64,000 bases of DNA from an uncultured Bacteroides sp. (GTDB lineage Bacteria; Bacteroidota; Bacteroidia; Bacteroidales; Bacteroidaceae), in NCBI RefSeq assembly GCF_910585845.1, contig NZ_CAJUHF010000012.1, positions 1-64,000 of the forward strand, written 5' to 3'. Both the position numbers and the translations under genes were made by a program. This document shows, piece by piece, positions 7,729 to 16,688 of this stretch. The notes beneath the pieces were generated by a model. It was not told the DNA's origin and ran no database searches. It saw nothing but the letters and a program-made list of their open reading frames with translations. The stretch's first letter is position 1. The number at the start of each line of letters is the position of its first letter.

Positions 7729-8586
7729 ATGATAAAAGTATTATTTTTAATATTAAACTATAAATCGTATCTTGATACAATTCGAGTGACAGACGAATTA
7801 CTTGAAGCAAAGAGAAGGGATTCAAAGATTATTATAGTGGATAATGCTTCACCTAATGAATCCTTTCAAAAGATATCTGAAGCTTTTTCTGAGAATGATT
7901 TAGTTGATGTTATTCAATCACGAGAAAATGGGGGATATGCGAAAGGTAATAATTATGGTTTACGTTATGCAAAAAAATATGCTCCAAAGTATGTTTGTAT
8001 TATTAATAATGATGTTCATTTTTCATGGGACACAGTGGATGCATTGATTGAAATTTATGATAAACTTGATAAACCCGCTGTAATATCACCTATACAAATG
8101 TTACCTGATGGGAAAATAGCAAGTTTTCCCATTTTAAAAGTTCCGAATTTTTGGTATGATATTCGTCTTAATTCTATACTATTTAGAATAAAAAAACATG
8201 TGTATAAACAGAATACAAGATTTGAAAATGTTCAAAGAGTTGGCATTATTCCAGGAGCATTCCTCTTTACTAAATATGAAATTATGGAGCAGATTGGTTT
8301 TTTTAATGAGAGTACTTTTTTGTTTTGTGAGGAACGTTTTTTAGGGAAAGTTGTCAAAGATGCAGGTTTAAATAATTATATTATTTTGAATTTGGCTTAT
8401 CTTCACGAACATTCTAAAACTATAAATTCAGAGGCGTCTTTGAAAATGCAACGTGCTATGATGCACGAAGGTCGAGTGAAGTTCATAAAAAAATATGGAA
8501 AATATCCAACTCTCCAAATTTTGTTGATTGATATTGTTAGAATAATACATGAATTTGAGCTCATGATTGTAAATCGGTTAATTTGA
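7729..8586 (+). CDS. Glycosyltransferase family 2 (WbbL-like)
   Basis: This cytosolic, membrane-associated enzyme would add one sugar to the lipid-linked repeat unit from a nucleotide-sugar donor. The 285-aa protein shows the GT-A fold: VLFLILNYKSYLDTIRVTDE at the N-terminus, IIIVDNASPNESF at about 34-46, ENGGYAKGNNYG near 66 and INNDVHFS as the metal-binding DxD-type site near 92. The later EERFLGKVVKDAG supplies the acidic base region. The motif set resembles rhamnosyl- and other 6-deoxyhexosyltransferases of the WbbL group, but the donor cannot be read from sequence. It is in one transcription unit with wzx (7-bp gap). Confidence 0.88.
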   Translation: MIKVLFLILNYKSYLDTIRVTDELLEAKRRDSKIIIVDNASPNESFQKISEAFSENDLVDVIQSRENGGYAKGNNYGLRYAKKYAPKYVCIINNDVHFSWDTVDALIEIYDKLDKPAVISPIQMLPDGKIASFPILKVPNFWYDIRLNSILFRIKKHVYKQNTRFENVQRVGIIPGAFLFTKYEIMEQIGFFNESTFLFCEERFLGKVVKDAGLNNYIILNLAYLHEHSKTINSEASLKMQRAMMHEGRVKFIKKYGKYPTLQILLIDIVRIIHEFELMIVNRLI

Positions 8587-8799
8587 ATGTGACTAAAAAT
8601 TACGTAGGTAAAATTTTGGGCTCAAATTTTCAAGCGTATTATTGAATCTTTTCTTTAGGGTGATGAAAATAGGCCGTTTGAAGCTGATTAAATATATTGG
8701 TACAGATGAGTTATAGAGAACATACCAAAATCTTCATTTTAATACACCTTCTACTGACAAACTTTAAAAATCAAGTCCGTTTTTTGAATACTTTAAGAG

Positions 8800-8823
8800 A
8801 AAAGCTTTCCAAGGGGGGCTTTT
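8800..8823 (+). terminator. Weak hairpin after the GT2 gene
   Basis: AAAAGC and GCTTTT pair across a C/G-rich core with several G-T wobbles, followed by TTCC but not a clean T run. It lies in the 283-bp space between the GT2 and cytidylyltransferase genes, the largest gap inside the biosynthetic region apart from the IS insertion. It may be a partial terminator that UpxY-modified polymerase ignores. The rest of this gap holds no recognisable gene, only short stop-rich frames. Confidence 0.3.
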
Positions 8824-8869
8824 CCTATGGGGTACATCAAAATTGGACGCTTACAATTATTATAGTGAT

Positions 8870-10213
8870 ATGAAGAAAGTAATTACTTACGGAACATACG
8901 ACCTATTCCATCAAGGTCATTATAATCTTCTAAAGCGTGCGAAAGATTTAGGTGACTATCTTATTGTAGGTGTTACTAGCGATAGTTTCGATAGAGGGCG
9001 AGGGAAACTTAATGTGCGTAATAACGTACTGGAACGCGTTGAGGCTGTAAAAGCAACTGGATATGCTGATGAGGTGATCATTGAGGATTATCTAGGACAG
9101 AAGATTGATGATATTCAGCGATATAATGTTGATATCTTTGCCATCGGTTCGGATTGGAAGGGTAAGTTTGATTATTTGAGCGAGTATTGTAAGGTAGTTT
9201 ATCTCCCTCGTACCGAAGGTATCTCTTCTACTATACTTCGTGAGCAGACTGAGGAGGTATATCGTATCGGAATCGTTGGTTCCGGTCGTATTGCTAAGCG
9301 TTTTGTTCCGGAATCAAAGTTTGTGAATAGCGCGAACGTGACGGCTATTTATGATCTCAACAAGGAGAGCGCAGAAACATTTGGAGAACAGTTTGGCTTG
9401 AATATATTCTCTGATAACTTTGTGGATTTTTTAAATGAAGTAGATGCAGTTTATGTAGCTTCTCCCCATCTTACTCATTACGATTATACCAAGATGTCGC
9501 TTTTAGCAGGAAAGCATGTGCTCTGTGAGATTCCTTTTATGCTGTCGGCTGAACAAGCTCGTCAACTTTATGATTTTGCAGAGTCATGTAACCTTGTACT
9601 TTTAGAGGCAAGTAAGACTGCTTATTGTCCAGCTTTTTGTCACTTACTGACTCTTGTAAAGAGTGGTGTGATTGGAGATGTGGTGGATGTAAAAACTTCG
9701 CTCTCGAAGATGGTGGTTGCACCTACTCGTGAGTTGGATGCAACACAGTTAGGTGGTGCAATGAACGAATATGCTCCTCTCAATGTGATGGCGATAATTA
9801 AGCTTTTAGGTAGGGAATATGAGAAGGTGGATTTCTATTCGAAGAAGGAAAATGGTGTGGATATTTATACTAAAGTAAACTTCTGCTATCCACATGCAAC
9901 TGCATCTATGACTTTGGGTATTGGTGTGAAGACAGAGGGTAATATGGTTATCTCTGGAACCAAGGGTTATGTGTATGTTCCAGCTCCGTGGTGGCTGACT
10001 GATTTCTTCGAGATTCGATATGAAGATCAAACCAAGAATAAGAAATATTTTTATAGTTATGATGGTGACGGTCTCCGTTATGAGATTCAGGAATTTATGT
10101 CAATGATTGTAAATCAACGTCAAAGTAGTTACAAGCTCCATAGTCGGGAGAGTGTAGCAATAGTAGAAATTATTGAGAAGTTTAATCGAAACGAAAATTT
10201 GAAGGAACTATGA
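8870..10213 (+). CDS. TagD-like cytidylyltransferase fused to Gfo/Idh/MocA oxidoreductase
   Basis: Two enzymes are joined in one chain of 447 aa. Residues 1-130 closely follow glycerol-3-phosphate cytidylyltransferase (TagD): MKKVITYGTYDLFHQGHYNL with the HxGH motif, DIFAIGSDWKGKFDYL, and YLPRTEGISST. Residues from about 135 form a Gfo/Idh/MocA NAD(P)-dependent dehydrogenase, with Rossmann motif RIGIVGSGRIAKRFV and LLAGKHVLCEIPF. The first half should make a CDP-activated polyol phosphate; the second half would oxidise or reduce a sugar or polyol. The ATG at 8870 is chosen because it aligns with TagD; a TTG at 8843 would add nine unrelated residues. Its stop overlaps the SDR gene by 4 bp, and licD follows. 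Confidence 0.88.
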   Translation: MKKVITYGTYDLFHQGHYNLLKRAKDLGDYLIVGVTSDSFDRGRGKLNVRNNVLERVEAVKATGYADEVIIEDYLGQKIDDIQRYNVDIFAIGSDWKGKFDYLSEYCKVVYLPRTEGISSTILREQTEEVYRIGIVGSGRIAKRFVPESKFVNSANVTAIYDLNKESAETFGEQFGLNIFSDNFVDFLNEVDAVYVASPHLTHYDYTKMSLLAGKHVLCEIPFMLSAEQARQLYDFAESCNLVLLEASKTAYCPAFCHLLTLVKSGVIGDVVDVKTSLSKMVVAPTRELDATQLGGAMNEYAPLNVMAIIKLLGREYEKVDFYSKKENGVDIYTKVNFCYPHATASMTLGIGVKTEGNMVISGTKGYVYVPAPWWLTDFFEIRYEDQTKNKKYFYSYDGDGLRYEIQEFMSMIVNQRQSSYKLHSRESVAIVEIIEKFNRNENLKEL

Positions 10214-10905
10214 AGTATGCAGTTGTGACCGGTGGTACCTCTGGTATAGGATTAGGTGTTGCTAAGATGCTTTTAAGTAAAGGATATTATGTGTTTGCCA
10301 CATACGTAGGACCAGACTTTACCGAGAAGATGGAAAATTTTGAGGCAGTCAAGACCGACCAGACTAATCGTGAGGAGGTGTATCGCTTCATTAACTACGT
10401 AAAGAAAAAGACTAATCATTTGGATTGCCTTCATTGTAATGCAGGTATGTCTATCCGCAAGTCGTTTACAGAATATACAGACAAGGATTGGGACATGATG
10501 ATGGAGGTGGCTGTTAATTCGCACTATATCATGTGTCGTGAGTTCTATCCTATCATTCCTACAGGTAGCCGTATTCTCTTCACAGGTTCTCAGATGGGAG
10601 TTAATCCTCATGCTATGGTATTAGCGTATGGAGTGGCAAAGTCGGCTGTACATGCTCTTTGTAAGAACCTTGTTAAGGAATTTGAAGGAACTGGAACGAC
10701 CGTCAATACCATTGTTCCTGGCTTTGTTGAGACTCCTTGGCAGAAGGAGAAACCTGAAAATATTAAGCAGAATATTTACAAAAAAACAGCTATTCACCGT
10801 TTTGCCACTATCGATGAGATTGTGGATGCATTTCGGTTCTGTATTGACAATCCATTTATTAATAGTAGTTTGATTGAGGTGAATGGTGGATATAACTATA
10901 AGTAA
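10210..10905 (+). CDS. Short-chain dehydrogenase/reductase
   Basis: This is a cytosolic NAD(P)-dependent oxidoreductase of the classical SDR family, 231 aa. The nucleotide site is TGGTSGIGLG at 7-16, the NAG motif is CNAGMS, the catalytic Ser is in FTGSQMG and the catalytic pair is YGVAK. The C-terminus (IEVNGGYNYK) is the usual SDR ending. The ATGA overlap with the TagD/Gfo fusion shows translational coupling. With that gene and licD it probably belongs to a pathway for a CDP-linked alditol or unusual sugar, comparable to TarI/TarJ-type reductases, though the exact substrate is inference. Confidence 0.9.
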   Translation: MKYAVVTGGTSGIGLGVAKMLLSKGYYVFATYVGPDFTEKMENFEAVKTDQTNREEVYRFINYVKKKTNHLDCLHCNAGMSIRKSFTEYTDKDWDMMMEVAVNSHYIMCREFYPIIPTGSRILFTGSQMGVNPHAMVLAYGVAKSAVHALCKNLVKEFEGTGTTVNTIVPGFVETPWQKEKPENIKQNIYKKTAIHRFATIDEIVDAFRFCIDNPFINSSLIEVNGGYNYK

Positions 10906-10906
10906 A

Positions 10907-11704
10907 ATGGAAGAGATTGGTATTGAAGAACTAAAGAAACTCCAACTTGATATTCTTATAAATGTAAGAGATTTTTGTGATGCTAAAGGTATTATGTATT
11001 ATTTAGCATATGGTACTTTATTAGGTGCTGTTAGACACAAAGGATACATCCCATGGGATGATGACATTGATATCATGATGCCGAGAGAAGATTATAACCG
11101 ATTTTTGAAAGAATTCAATGGATACTATAAAGATTTGGAAGTGTTGGCTCCTGAGTTGGATTTGAATTATTATGCTCCTTATGCTAATGTAGTGGATAAA
11201 CGTACATTGCTAGTTGAGCAGAGTCTTAATCATAAAGATATAGGTGTTAAAATTGATATTTTCCCTATCGAAAACATACCTGATGATGAGGTGAAATATC
11301 AAAGAATCTGTAAGGAATCTGAATCTCTTAATAGAATGCGTTCATCAAAAGTGGCGTGTTTGTCCTTTTATAAAGGAAGTGAATGGTTGAAACTTGCCAT
11401 AAAGAAGTTTTTATATTCTCTGAAAAGCTTCTCAAAAATCCAAAAGCGTATAATTGACCTTGCAAAAAAAAGTAATTTTGGAGATGATAGATTTGTAGAT
11501 TGTATAGTGTTTATTACTATTAAAAATAGAAAATTTCCGAGAACTTGTATTCAAGGTTTTGAATTGATGGATTTCGAGAATCAGAAGTTCAAAATCCCAA
11601 AAGACTATGATAAATGTCTCAAAGCGCTCTTTGGGAATTACATGCAGTTGCCACCTGTAGAAAAACGAGTTATGCGTCATAATTTTAAAGCATATTGGAA
11701 GTAA
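10907..11704 (+). CDS. LicD family phosphotransferase
   Basis: LicD/fukutin-type enzymes transfer a phosphorylated group such as phosphocholine, glycerol-P or ribitol-P from a CDP donor onto a glycan. The signature is complete near the N-terminus: YYLAYGTLLGAVRHKGYIPW followed by DDDIDIMMPREDY, with the acidic metal-binding residues. The start at 10907 (265 aa) follows the SDR stop by 1 bp; an ATG at 10883 would overlap the SDR and add eight residues. Its position right after a TagD-like cytidylyltransferase and two oxidoreductases supports a CDP-alditol donor. The IS1595-family element lies just downstream. Confidence 0.9.
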   Translation: MEEIGIEELKKLQLDILINVRDFCDAKGIMYYLAYGTLLGAVRHKGYIPWDDDIDIMMPREDYNRFLKEFNGYYKDLEVLAPELDLNYYAPYANVVDKRTLLVEQSLNHKDIGVKIDIFPIENIPDDEVKYQRICKESESLNRMRSSKVACLSFYKGSEWLKLAIKKFLYSLKSFSKIQKRIIDLAKKSNFGDDRFVDCIVFITIKNRKFPRTCIQGFELMDFENQKFKIPKDYDKCLKALFGNYMQLPPVEKRVMRHNFKAYWK

Positions 11705-11930
11705 ATATGTAAGCGTCCCCAAATGACGTTTTGTTTCCAATCATAAAAATATCGACCTTCGCCGCTATAATCAAAAACTTATTAATTTATGTATAGCAGC
11801 AGAGTTTTTTGAATATTTATTTATCCGCTATAAGGCGGAATCAATACCCTAAGGCGAGTTCATTCAGGAGTTATGTAAAGAATAAAGTTCCTTACAATCT
11901 GTTTCACAAATGTTACAAGTATACTTGGCA
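11705..11930. other. Left flank of the IS insertion, no gene recognised
   Basis: This stretch holds only short frames. One frame (about 11741-11850) reads NIDLRRYNQKLINLCIAAEF before a stop and could be a worn remnant, but I cannot name it. Rejoining it to the right flank across one copy of the target duplication does not restore a recognisable protein, so the element seems to have entered non-coding or already decayed DNA. Confidence 0.3.
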
Positions 11931-11938
11931 TTATATAG
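11931..11938. repeat. Left target-site duplication of the IS1595-family element
   Basis: TTATATAG here is repeated exactly at 13097-13104, directly outside the right terminal repeat. Eight base pairs is the usual duplication length for IS1595-family elements, which fixes the ends of the element and implies simple transposition. Confidence 0.85.
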
Positions 11939-11969
11939 CTTTGTGTGGTGATAAAAGTACTAACAAACC

Positions 11970-13022
11970 TTAAATGACATCTTCGTCATCAATTTGCTCG
12001 TAATTTCTCCATTTAATGTCAGATGTGTATAGTGCGGAAATTTTGACTAACCTGTCAAATAAGTCGTATTTGGGATCTGAAGAATCCCGAAAGAAACGTC
12101 TGTTGAATTTCCAGCAATACTCATTCAGGTACAGTTGCAGGAATTGTGCATCAACATCTCCGTGAATAGCTGCTATGCCATCCCTGCAACGCCCAATCAC
12201 GATGTGTACCCATGGGAGAACACTCTTTACAACCTCGTCAACATTGCCTTTCTCTGTAAATGACTCATGCTTGGAGAAATACTCAGAGAGATTAACGTGG
12301 GAAGAGGAATTATCAGTGATGACAACAGCGTCCTTGGCAACATATTCCCTTACGATTTTATCTATTGTATTGGCATTTAAATTGTCCAACACAAACATTT
12401 TAATGTAATGCACAACCTTTTTTATGGATTTGCCTTTCATCATGCTTGCGAACTTTCCTGCTTTGTCACCTTTATCTTGGCTTTTCAAGTAGCTGAGAAG
12501 TACTTCGTCAGCAGATTTACTTTCTACTATAACCAAGACCTTGGCTTGCCGCTGACTGCCTGCACCTCTTCTGATAGTCTCACCTTGGGCTTCTTCCGGA
12601 ACCCGTATCGGGAAGAATGCCTCGTCCAGCTCAACTTCACCGGACAATTCATAGATGGCGTCACGCTTGCCCATAATGTTGCGAAGCTTCATCATCATTA
12701 GCCATATCGGTGGATACTGGGAGGCACCTAATTGGGGTTGTACCTCCTTAGCCGAAAGCACTTGCTTGACAGAAGTCATAAGGTGCATGGTGTAGAACCA
12801 AGAACTAAGTGATAATTTGCTGTGTTCCATTACGGTTCCTTTTGTTAGAGGTATCAAGCAACCGCATTGGGGACATTGAAAGACTTTACGACCACCCAAC
12901 CACTTATGAGTGATTGTTTTACACTCTGGGCATGACACCCCCTGTTGCATACGAACTGCCTTGAAATATTCTATGCAAGCATCCTCAGTGGGAAATCTAC
13001 TATGGAATTGATGGAGCAACAT
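11970..13022 (-). CDS. IS1595-family (ISXO2-like) transposase
   Basis: This 350-aa enzyme catalyses cut-and-paste transposition of the surrounding element. The N-terminus has a zinc ribbon with two CxxC pairs (CPECKT near 31 and CPQCGC near 54), typical of IS1595 transposases. The DDE/N catalytic core begins at GEVELDEAFFPI near 130, with the second acidic site at VITDNSSSHVNL near 236 and the third catalytic residue probably in YLNEYCWKFNRRFF near 302. Length and domain order are normal and no frameshift is visible. The stop codon lies 31 bp inside the left end of the element. Confidence 0.93.
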   Translation of the reverse strand: MLLHQFHSRFPTEDACIEYFKAVRMQQGVSCPECKTITHKWLGGRKVFQCPQCGCLIPLTKGTVMEHSKLSLSSWFYTMHLMTSVKQVLSAKEVQPQLGASQYPPIWLMMMKLRNIMGKRDAIYELSGEVELDEAFFPIRVPEEAQGETIRRGAGSQRQAKVLVIVESKSADEVLLSYLKSQDKGDKAGKFASMMKGKSIKKVVHYIKMFVLDNLNANTIDKIVREYVAKDAVVITDNSSSHVNLSEYFSKHESFTEKGNVDEVVKSVLPWVHIVIGRCRDGIAAIHGDVDAQFLQLYLNEYCWKFNRRFFRDSSDPKYDLFDRLVKISALYTSDIKWRNYEQIDDEDVI

Positions 13023-13071
13023 ACTATAAAGGTATGCTGAAATTTTGAAAGCAATGAACGGTTAACAGATT

Positions 13072-13096
13072 TTAGTACTTTTATCACCACACAAAG
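13072..13096. repeat. Right terminal inverted repeat of the IS1595-family element
   Basis: These 25 bp are the exact reverse complement of 11939-11963. The match stops one base further in, which sets the repeat length. The repeat is 49 bp from the transposase start codon, so the transposase promoter probably lies in or next to it. Confidence 0.88.
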
Positions 13097-13104
13097 TTAT
13101 ATAG
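13097..13104. repeat. Right target-site duplication of the IS1595-family element
   Basis: TTATATAG matches 11931-11938 exactly. The DNA from here to the wzy start (13105-13269) holds no gene that I recognise; it is probably the displaced leader of wzy. Confidence 0.85.
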
Positions 13105-13269
13105 TTCCGGTATAAGTGGAAGGAGAACTGAAGCAAAAACTGGTAAATACTCCTTTTTCTCCCGTTCCGTAAACTCCAAATTGACATTCTGTCTATTGAA
13201 AATCATGATAGACATCTGTATGAACAATGGGATGTATAATCATTAATAAAATATTAAAATAAGTCAAAC

Positions 13270-14574
13270 ATGGAAACTAAGACAGGTATGAATCTTTCGC
13301 AAACAGGTTATGATAAGCCTCTTTCGTTATTTGCTAAAATAACAATGATAGTACTTGTTATATATCCTATTCTTCAAATTTATGCATTTTTTGGGGTGAA
13401 TTTGGCTAATATAGTTACTGGAGGTATGGTAGTATATGGTTTTTTTGCTCATAAATACAGTGTGAAAAAGGACGTTATACCTAAATTTTTGTGGATTTAT
13501 TTTGTATATTTTATTATTATAACCATATTTTCAGGTGTCTATAACATACTGGAGATGCCTAATAGAGTTGCAGGCGTTATGTTTTCCTTTTTACAATTTC
13601 TGATGTTCTTTGGATGTGCAAATATTGGTTTCTTTTATAAATCATATAAAATAGCAGGAATAGTAACGGTAATTTTCTTTTTTTTACAAGAATTTAGTTT
13701 TCATACTACTGGCTATCGAATTTCGGGTATTATTCCTTTTTTACCTTTAAACCCAACATTTGCAGCTATGGATACTTTTGGATCTTTTCAAGAATATTTA
13801 TCTATTGTTGGACGTTCAACTGCTTTTTTTAGCGAACCGGCTCATTTGGCTCAATTTTTATTACCATTTCTTGCTATGTCTATTTATTTAGAGAGAGGTA
13901 TCAATAGATGGCTTTTAGGTGGAGGTACTTGTATAGCCTTGTTTGTATTACAGTCAGGAAATGGAATTGTTGGACTATGTTGTATTTTATTTGTTTATAT
14001 ATTGTCATTTTTGAAAAGGTTGAATAGTAAATTCCGTTTTTTTGTATTGGGGGCTATAGTATGTATATCAATCTTGGGATATCATTATTTAGCAGATAAT
14101 GAATCTGTAGAGTATTATAGTGGACGTTCGGAAGAAATAACAATGAATACGGTTGATAATGAGGTGCATTCAGGATTTTATCGTATATATAGAGGTTTTT
14201 TTGTCTATCATGAATATAATTTTATAGAAAAAATTTTTGGCATTAATAATTTTGCGGAAATTCAAAATAAAATAAAGCAATCTTCAGTCTCTTTTCTTTT
14301 TGAGGAAGATGATATGTATTTTAATGTTGTTCAGGCTTTTTTGATCAAAACAGGTATGATTGGCCTTATTTTTTACATTTTGATGTTAGTTGAATTATGG
14401 AAGAATAATACGGTCTGTGGTCATTCATTGTTATTTGCATTTATAGTATTTTCTTTTATGTCGGGATTACATCTTACTTCCATTATGATTGTATATTTTT
14501 TAGTACCATATTTTTTTGTGAAAGATAGAATTCATGCAAGCAATCTGGACTTGAATTGTAAAAATAATTTATAA
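13270..14574 (+). CDS. wzy: Wzy-type polysaccharide polymerase
   Basis: It would polymerise the flipped repeat units on the periplasmic face of the inner membrane. The 434-aa protein has about 10-12 hydrophobic spans and a large loop between about 265 and 360, the usual Wzy/O-antigen ligase-like topology. The segment FFSEPAHLAQFLLPFLA near 195 matches the conserved loop of Bacteroides polymerases. Wzy proteins diverge too much for a substrate prediction. It follows the IS1595-family element and is followed 6 bp later by a glycosyltransferase gene. Confidence 0.82.
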   Translation: METKTGMNLSQTGYDKPLSLFAKITMIVLVIYPILQIYAFFGVNLANIVTGGMVVYGFFAHKYSVKKDVIPKFLWIYFVYFIIITIFSGVYNILEMPNRVAGVMFSFLQFLMFFGCANIGFFYKSYKIAGIVTVIFFFLQEFSFHTTGYRISGIIPFLPLNPTFAAMDTFGSFQEYLSIVGRSTAFFSEPAHLAQFLLPFLAMSIYLERGINRWLLGGGTCIALFVLQSGNGIVGLCCILFVYILSFLKRLNSKFRFFVLGAIVCISILGYHYLADNESVEYYSGRSEEITMNTVDNEVHSGFYRIYRGFFVYHEYNFIEKIFGINNFAEIQNKIKQSSVSFLFEEDDMYFNVVQAFLIKTGMIGLIFYILMLVELWKNNTVCGHSLLFAFIVFSFMSGLHLTSIMIVYFLVPYFFVKDRIHASNLDLNCKNNL

Positions 14575-14580
14575 ATTATT

Positions 14581-15714
14581 ATGTATGAAAAAGTAATTTT
14601 AATACAAGTGGATTCAATATTGGCATATCCGCCAACAATGGCGTTAATATTTGAGTTAGTGAATGTTGGTTGTGATGTGACAGTTCTTACTACTGTAGTT
14701 AATAATCAATTGAATGATATATTGCCAAGATCTGTTCATGTGTACAAAATTGGAACGGATTATGATTATAATGTTTCGCCATTATCTAAATTGAAAAATT
14801 TATTTTTAGTTCGTAAGAATATTTGGAATTATATTGATACATATTATGATGATGATACATTGCTTTGGGTTATGTCTAATATTACGGTGAAGCACATGGG
14901 TATGAGATTGATTAAGTATCGGTATAATTTGCATTTATTTGAATTGGTGGAACGGATATCATATATAGGTAAATATACATTGGGTTTAAATATTGCAAAG
15001 TTGGCCTATGCAGCTCATAAAGTGATAGTATGTGAGTATAACCGTGCTCAAATAACACGAACTTGGTTTAAATTAAAAGATTTGCCATTAGTTATTTCAA
15101 ATAAACCGATGGTTAATGGCTTTAAACGTAACTCTGAAATTACGCGATCTGAATTAGCAAAAAATACTATAGAAAGGCTGAAAGATAAGAAAATAATACT
15201 ATATCAAGGTGTTGTTGATGTGGAACGTCCCATCGAGGCTATAGCTGAAGCTATAGAGGCTTTAAATGACAGTTTTGTATTTGTGGTTATGACAGGTAGT
15301 AATTGTGACCATTTGAAAAGTTATAAAAGAACTGTGATTTTACCGTATATAGTTGCTCCTTATCATTTGGAGGTGACTAGTCATGCTTTTGTTGGAGTCT
15401 TAATATATACTCCAGTTTATGGTTCTTTTACATCGCCGTTAAATTCGATATATTGTGCTCCTAATAAGATCTATGAGTTTTCTCAATTTGGAATTCCAAT
15501 GATTGGCAATGATATTCCGGGACTTAAATACACGATAGAACATAATTGTATGGGGGTATGTATTGAAAAGTTGGATTCAAAGGCTTTTTTAGAGGCGATT
15601 CGAATGATTTCAGACAATTTTGATACTTTTTCGCAGAATGCGGTGTCTTTTTATAATAATGATAATAAAACGGAAATCGTGAGAAAAGCATTGGTTAAAA
15701 AATCTGAGATATGA
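14581..15714 (+). CDS. Glycosyltransferase, GT-B fold (GT4-like)
   Basis: This 377-aa cytosolic enzyme probably adds a sugar to the capsule repeat unit. The N-terminal half has the Rossmann-like start VILIQVDSILAYPPTMALIF with an extended acceptor domain. The C-terminal half has IILYQGVVDVERPIEAIAEA and, near 290-320, a donor-binding region with APNKIYEFSQFGIPMIGND, in which the EFSQFGIP segment corresponds to the E-x7-E region of GT4 enzymes. It overlaps the next gene by 4 bp (ATGA). Donor and linkage are unknown. Confidence 0.8.
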   Translation: MYEKVILIQVDSILAYPPTMALIFELVNVGCDVTVLTTVVNNQLNDILPRSVHVYKIGTDYDYNVSPLSKLKNLFLVRKNIWNYIDTYYDDDTLLWVMSNITVKHMGMRLIKYRYNLHLFELVERISYIGKYTLGLNIAKLAYAAHKVIVCEYNRAQITRTWFKLKDLPLVISNKPMVNGFKRNSEITRSELAKNTIERLKDKKIILYQGVVDVERPIEAIAEAIEALNDSFVFVVMTGSNCDHLKSYKRTVILPYIVAPYHLEVTSHAFVGVLIYTPVYGSFTSPLNSIYCAPNKIYEFSQFGIPMIGNDIPGLKYTIEHNCMGVCIEKLDSKAFLEAIRMISDNFDTFSQNAVSFYNNDNKTEIVRKALVKKSEI

Positions 15715-16688
15715 AAGCAATTCATCTTTTGGGGCTTTTGAAGGTTGGAGGTGGACAGAGTGTAGCTTTGAATTACTCTGTAATTTTGAAAAAATTTGGT
15801 GTGGATAGTACATTTTATGGTGTGTATTATGGAAATGGTGAATACGAAAAATATGCAGGTCGTTATGTGGATATAGTACATAAACTAAATAGGGGAGTAA
15901 TACGAGATATGGATTACATTTATGTTCATACAAACAAGAACTTACTCCGAATGTTATTATACAGATTATTACCGTTGGGATGGTCGAGAAAAAAAGTAAT
16001 ATATATACAGCATCTGAATTATCCGAAGTGGAAATTTTTTATGCTTTCGTGTATTATCAATATTGTTTGTACTGATTTTATACAAATAACACCTATTACG
16101 TCTCGTAATGTAGAACGTTTTATACATATTACGAAACATTTTATCGTGAACTTCAAGCTTCTTTCTTATCCTAAGAAGGAATGGCAGCATATACGAAGAG
16201 AACTTCGAAAGGAGTTGGGATATTCTGATTCTGATGTTGTTTATGTTTATTCGACTCGTTTTATGGAGGGTAAAAATGTAGGTAAGTTCATCGAATTGGC
16301 TAAAGCAGCAAGAAAATATAATAATATGAAATTTTTACTTTTGGGTGATGGCGTAGATGATGAAGGAGCAAAGACTTATAAGAGTGAAAATTATAGATGG
16401 ATGGGGTTTCAGAGTGATGTGGAGAAGTATTTAATAGCTTCTGATGTCTATTTATTTGTCTCATTATATAAATTGGAGATGTTACCTATGGCACTTGTGG
16501 AAGCTATATGCTATGAACTTTTTATTGCATGTTTTGATACGGACATAAATCGTTTCCTTGTAAAAGACAAAGTCTATAGGGATATTTCTGTTGATATCAT
16601 TAGGAACTTTAATTCCTTGCCATCGGGAAAAGAAATGGAGAAATATGATGAAAAATATGCGTTTGAAAAGATAAAGGAACTGTTATGA
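15711..16688 (+). CDS. Glycosyltransferase family 4
   Basis: The 325-aa protein is a compact GT-B enzyme. The N-terminus MKAIHLLGLLKVGGGQSVAL contains the GGxxxxL loop of GT4 proteins. The C-terminal donor site runs from VVYVYSTRFMEGKNVGKFIE (the phosphate-binding R/K region) to YLFVSLYKLEMLPMALVEAI, with the two acidic residues E...E at the expected spacing. It is shorter than usual (about 350-400 aa), mostly in the acceptor domain. It is translationally coupled on both sides by 4-bp overlaps. Confidence 0.83.
   Translation: MKAIHLLGLLKVGGGQSVALNYSVILKKFGVDSTFYGVYYGNGEYEKYAGRYVDIVHKLNRGVIRDMDYIYVHTNKNLLRMLLYRLLPLGWSRKKVIYIQHLNYPKWKFFMLSCIINIVCTDFIQITPITSRNVERFIHITKHFIVNFKLLSYPKKEWQHIRRELRKELGYSDSDVVYVYSTRFMEGKNVGKFIELAKAARKYNNMKFLLLGDGVDDEGAKTYKSENYRWMGFQSDVEKYLIASDVYLFVSLYKLEMLPMALVEAICYELFIACFDTDINRFLVKDKVYRDISVDIIRNFNSLPSGKEMEKYDEKYAFEKIKELL

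Larger units (their letters stand above)
11939..13096 (-). mobile_element. Complete IS1595-family insertion sequence, 1,158 bp
   Basis: The element is bounded by 25-bp perfect terminal inverted repeats (11939-11963 and 13072-13096; outer end CTTTGTGTGGTGATAAAAGT) and an 8-bp target duplication TTATATAG. It carries one transposase gene on the minus strand, opposite to the capsule operon. Identical ends and an open transposase frame suggest recent arrival. It separates licD from wzy and adds about 1.2 kb of antisense-oriented DNA inside the operon, so it could be polar unless the UpxY-modified polymerase reads through. Confidence 0.9.
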
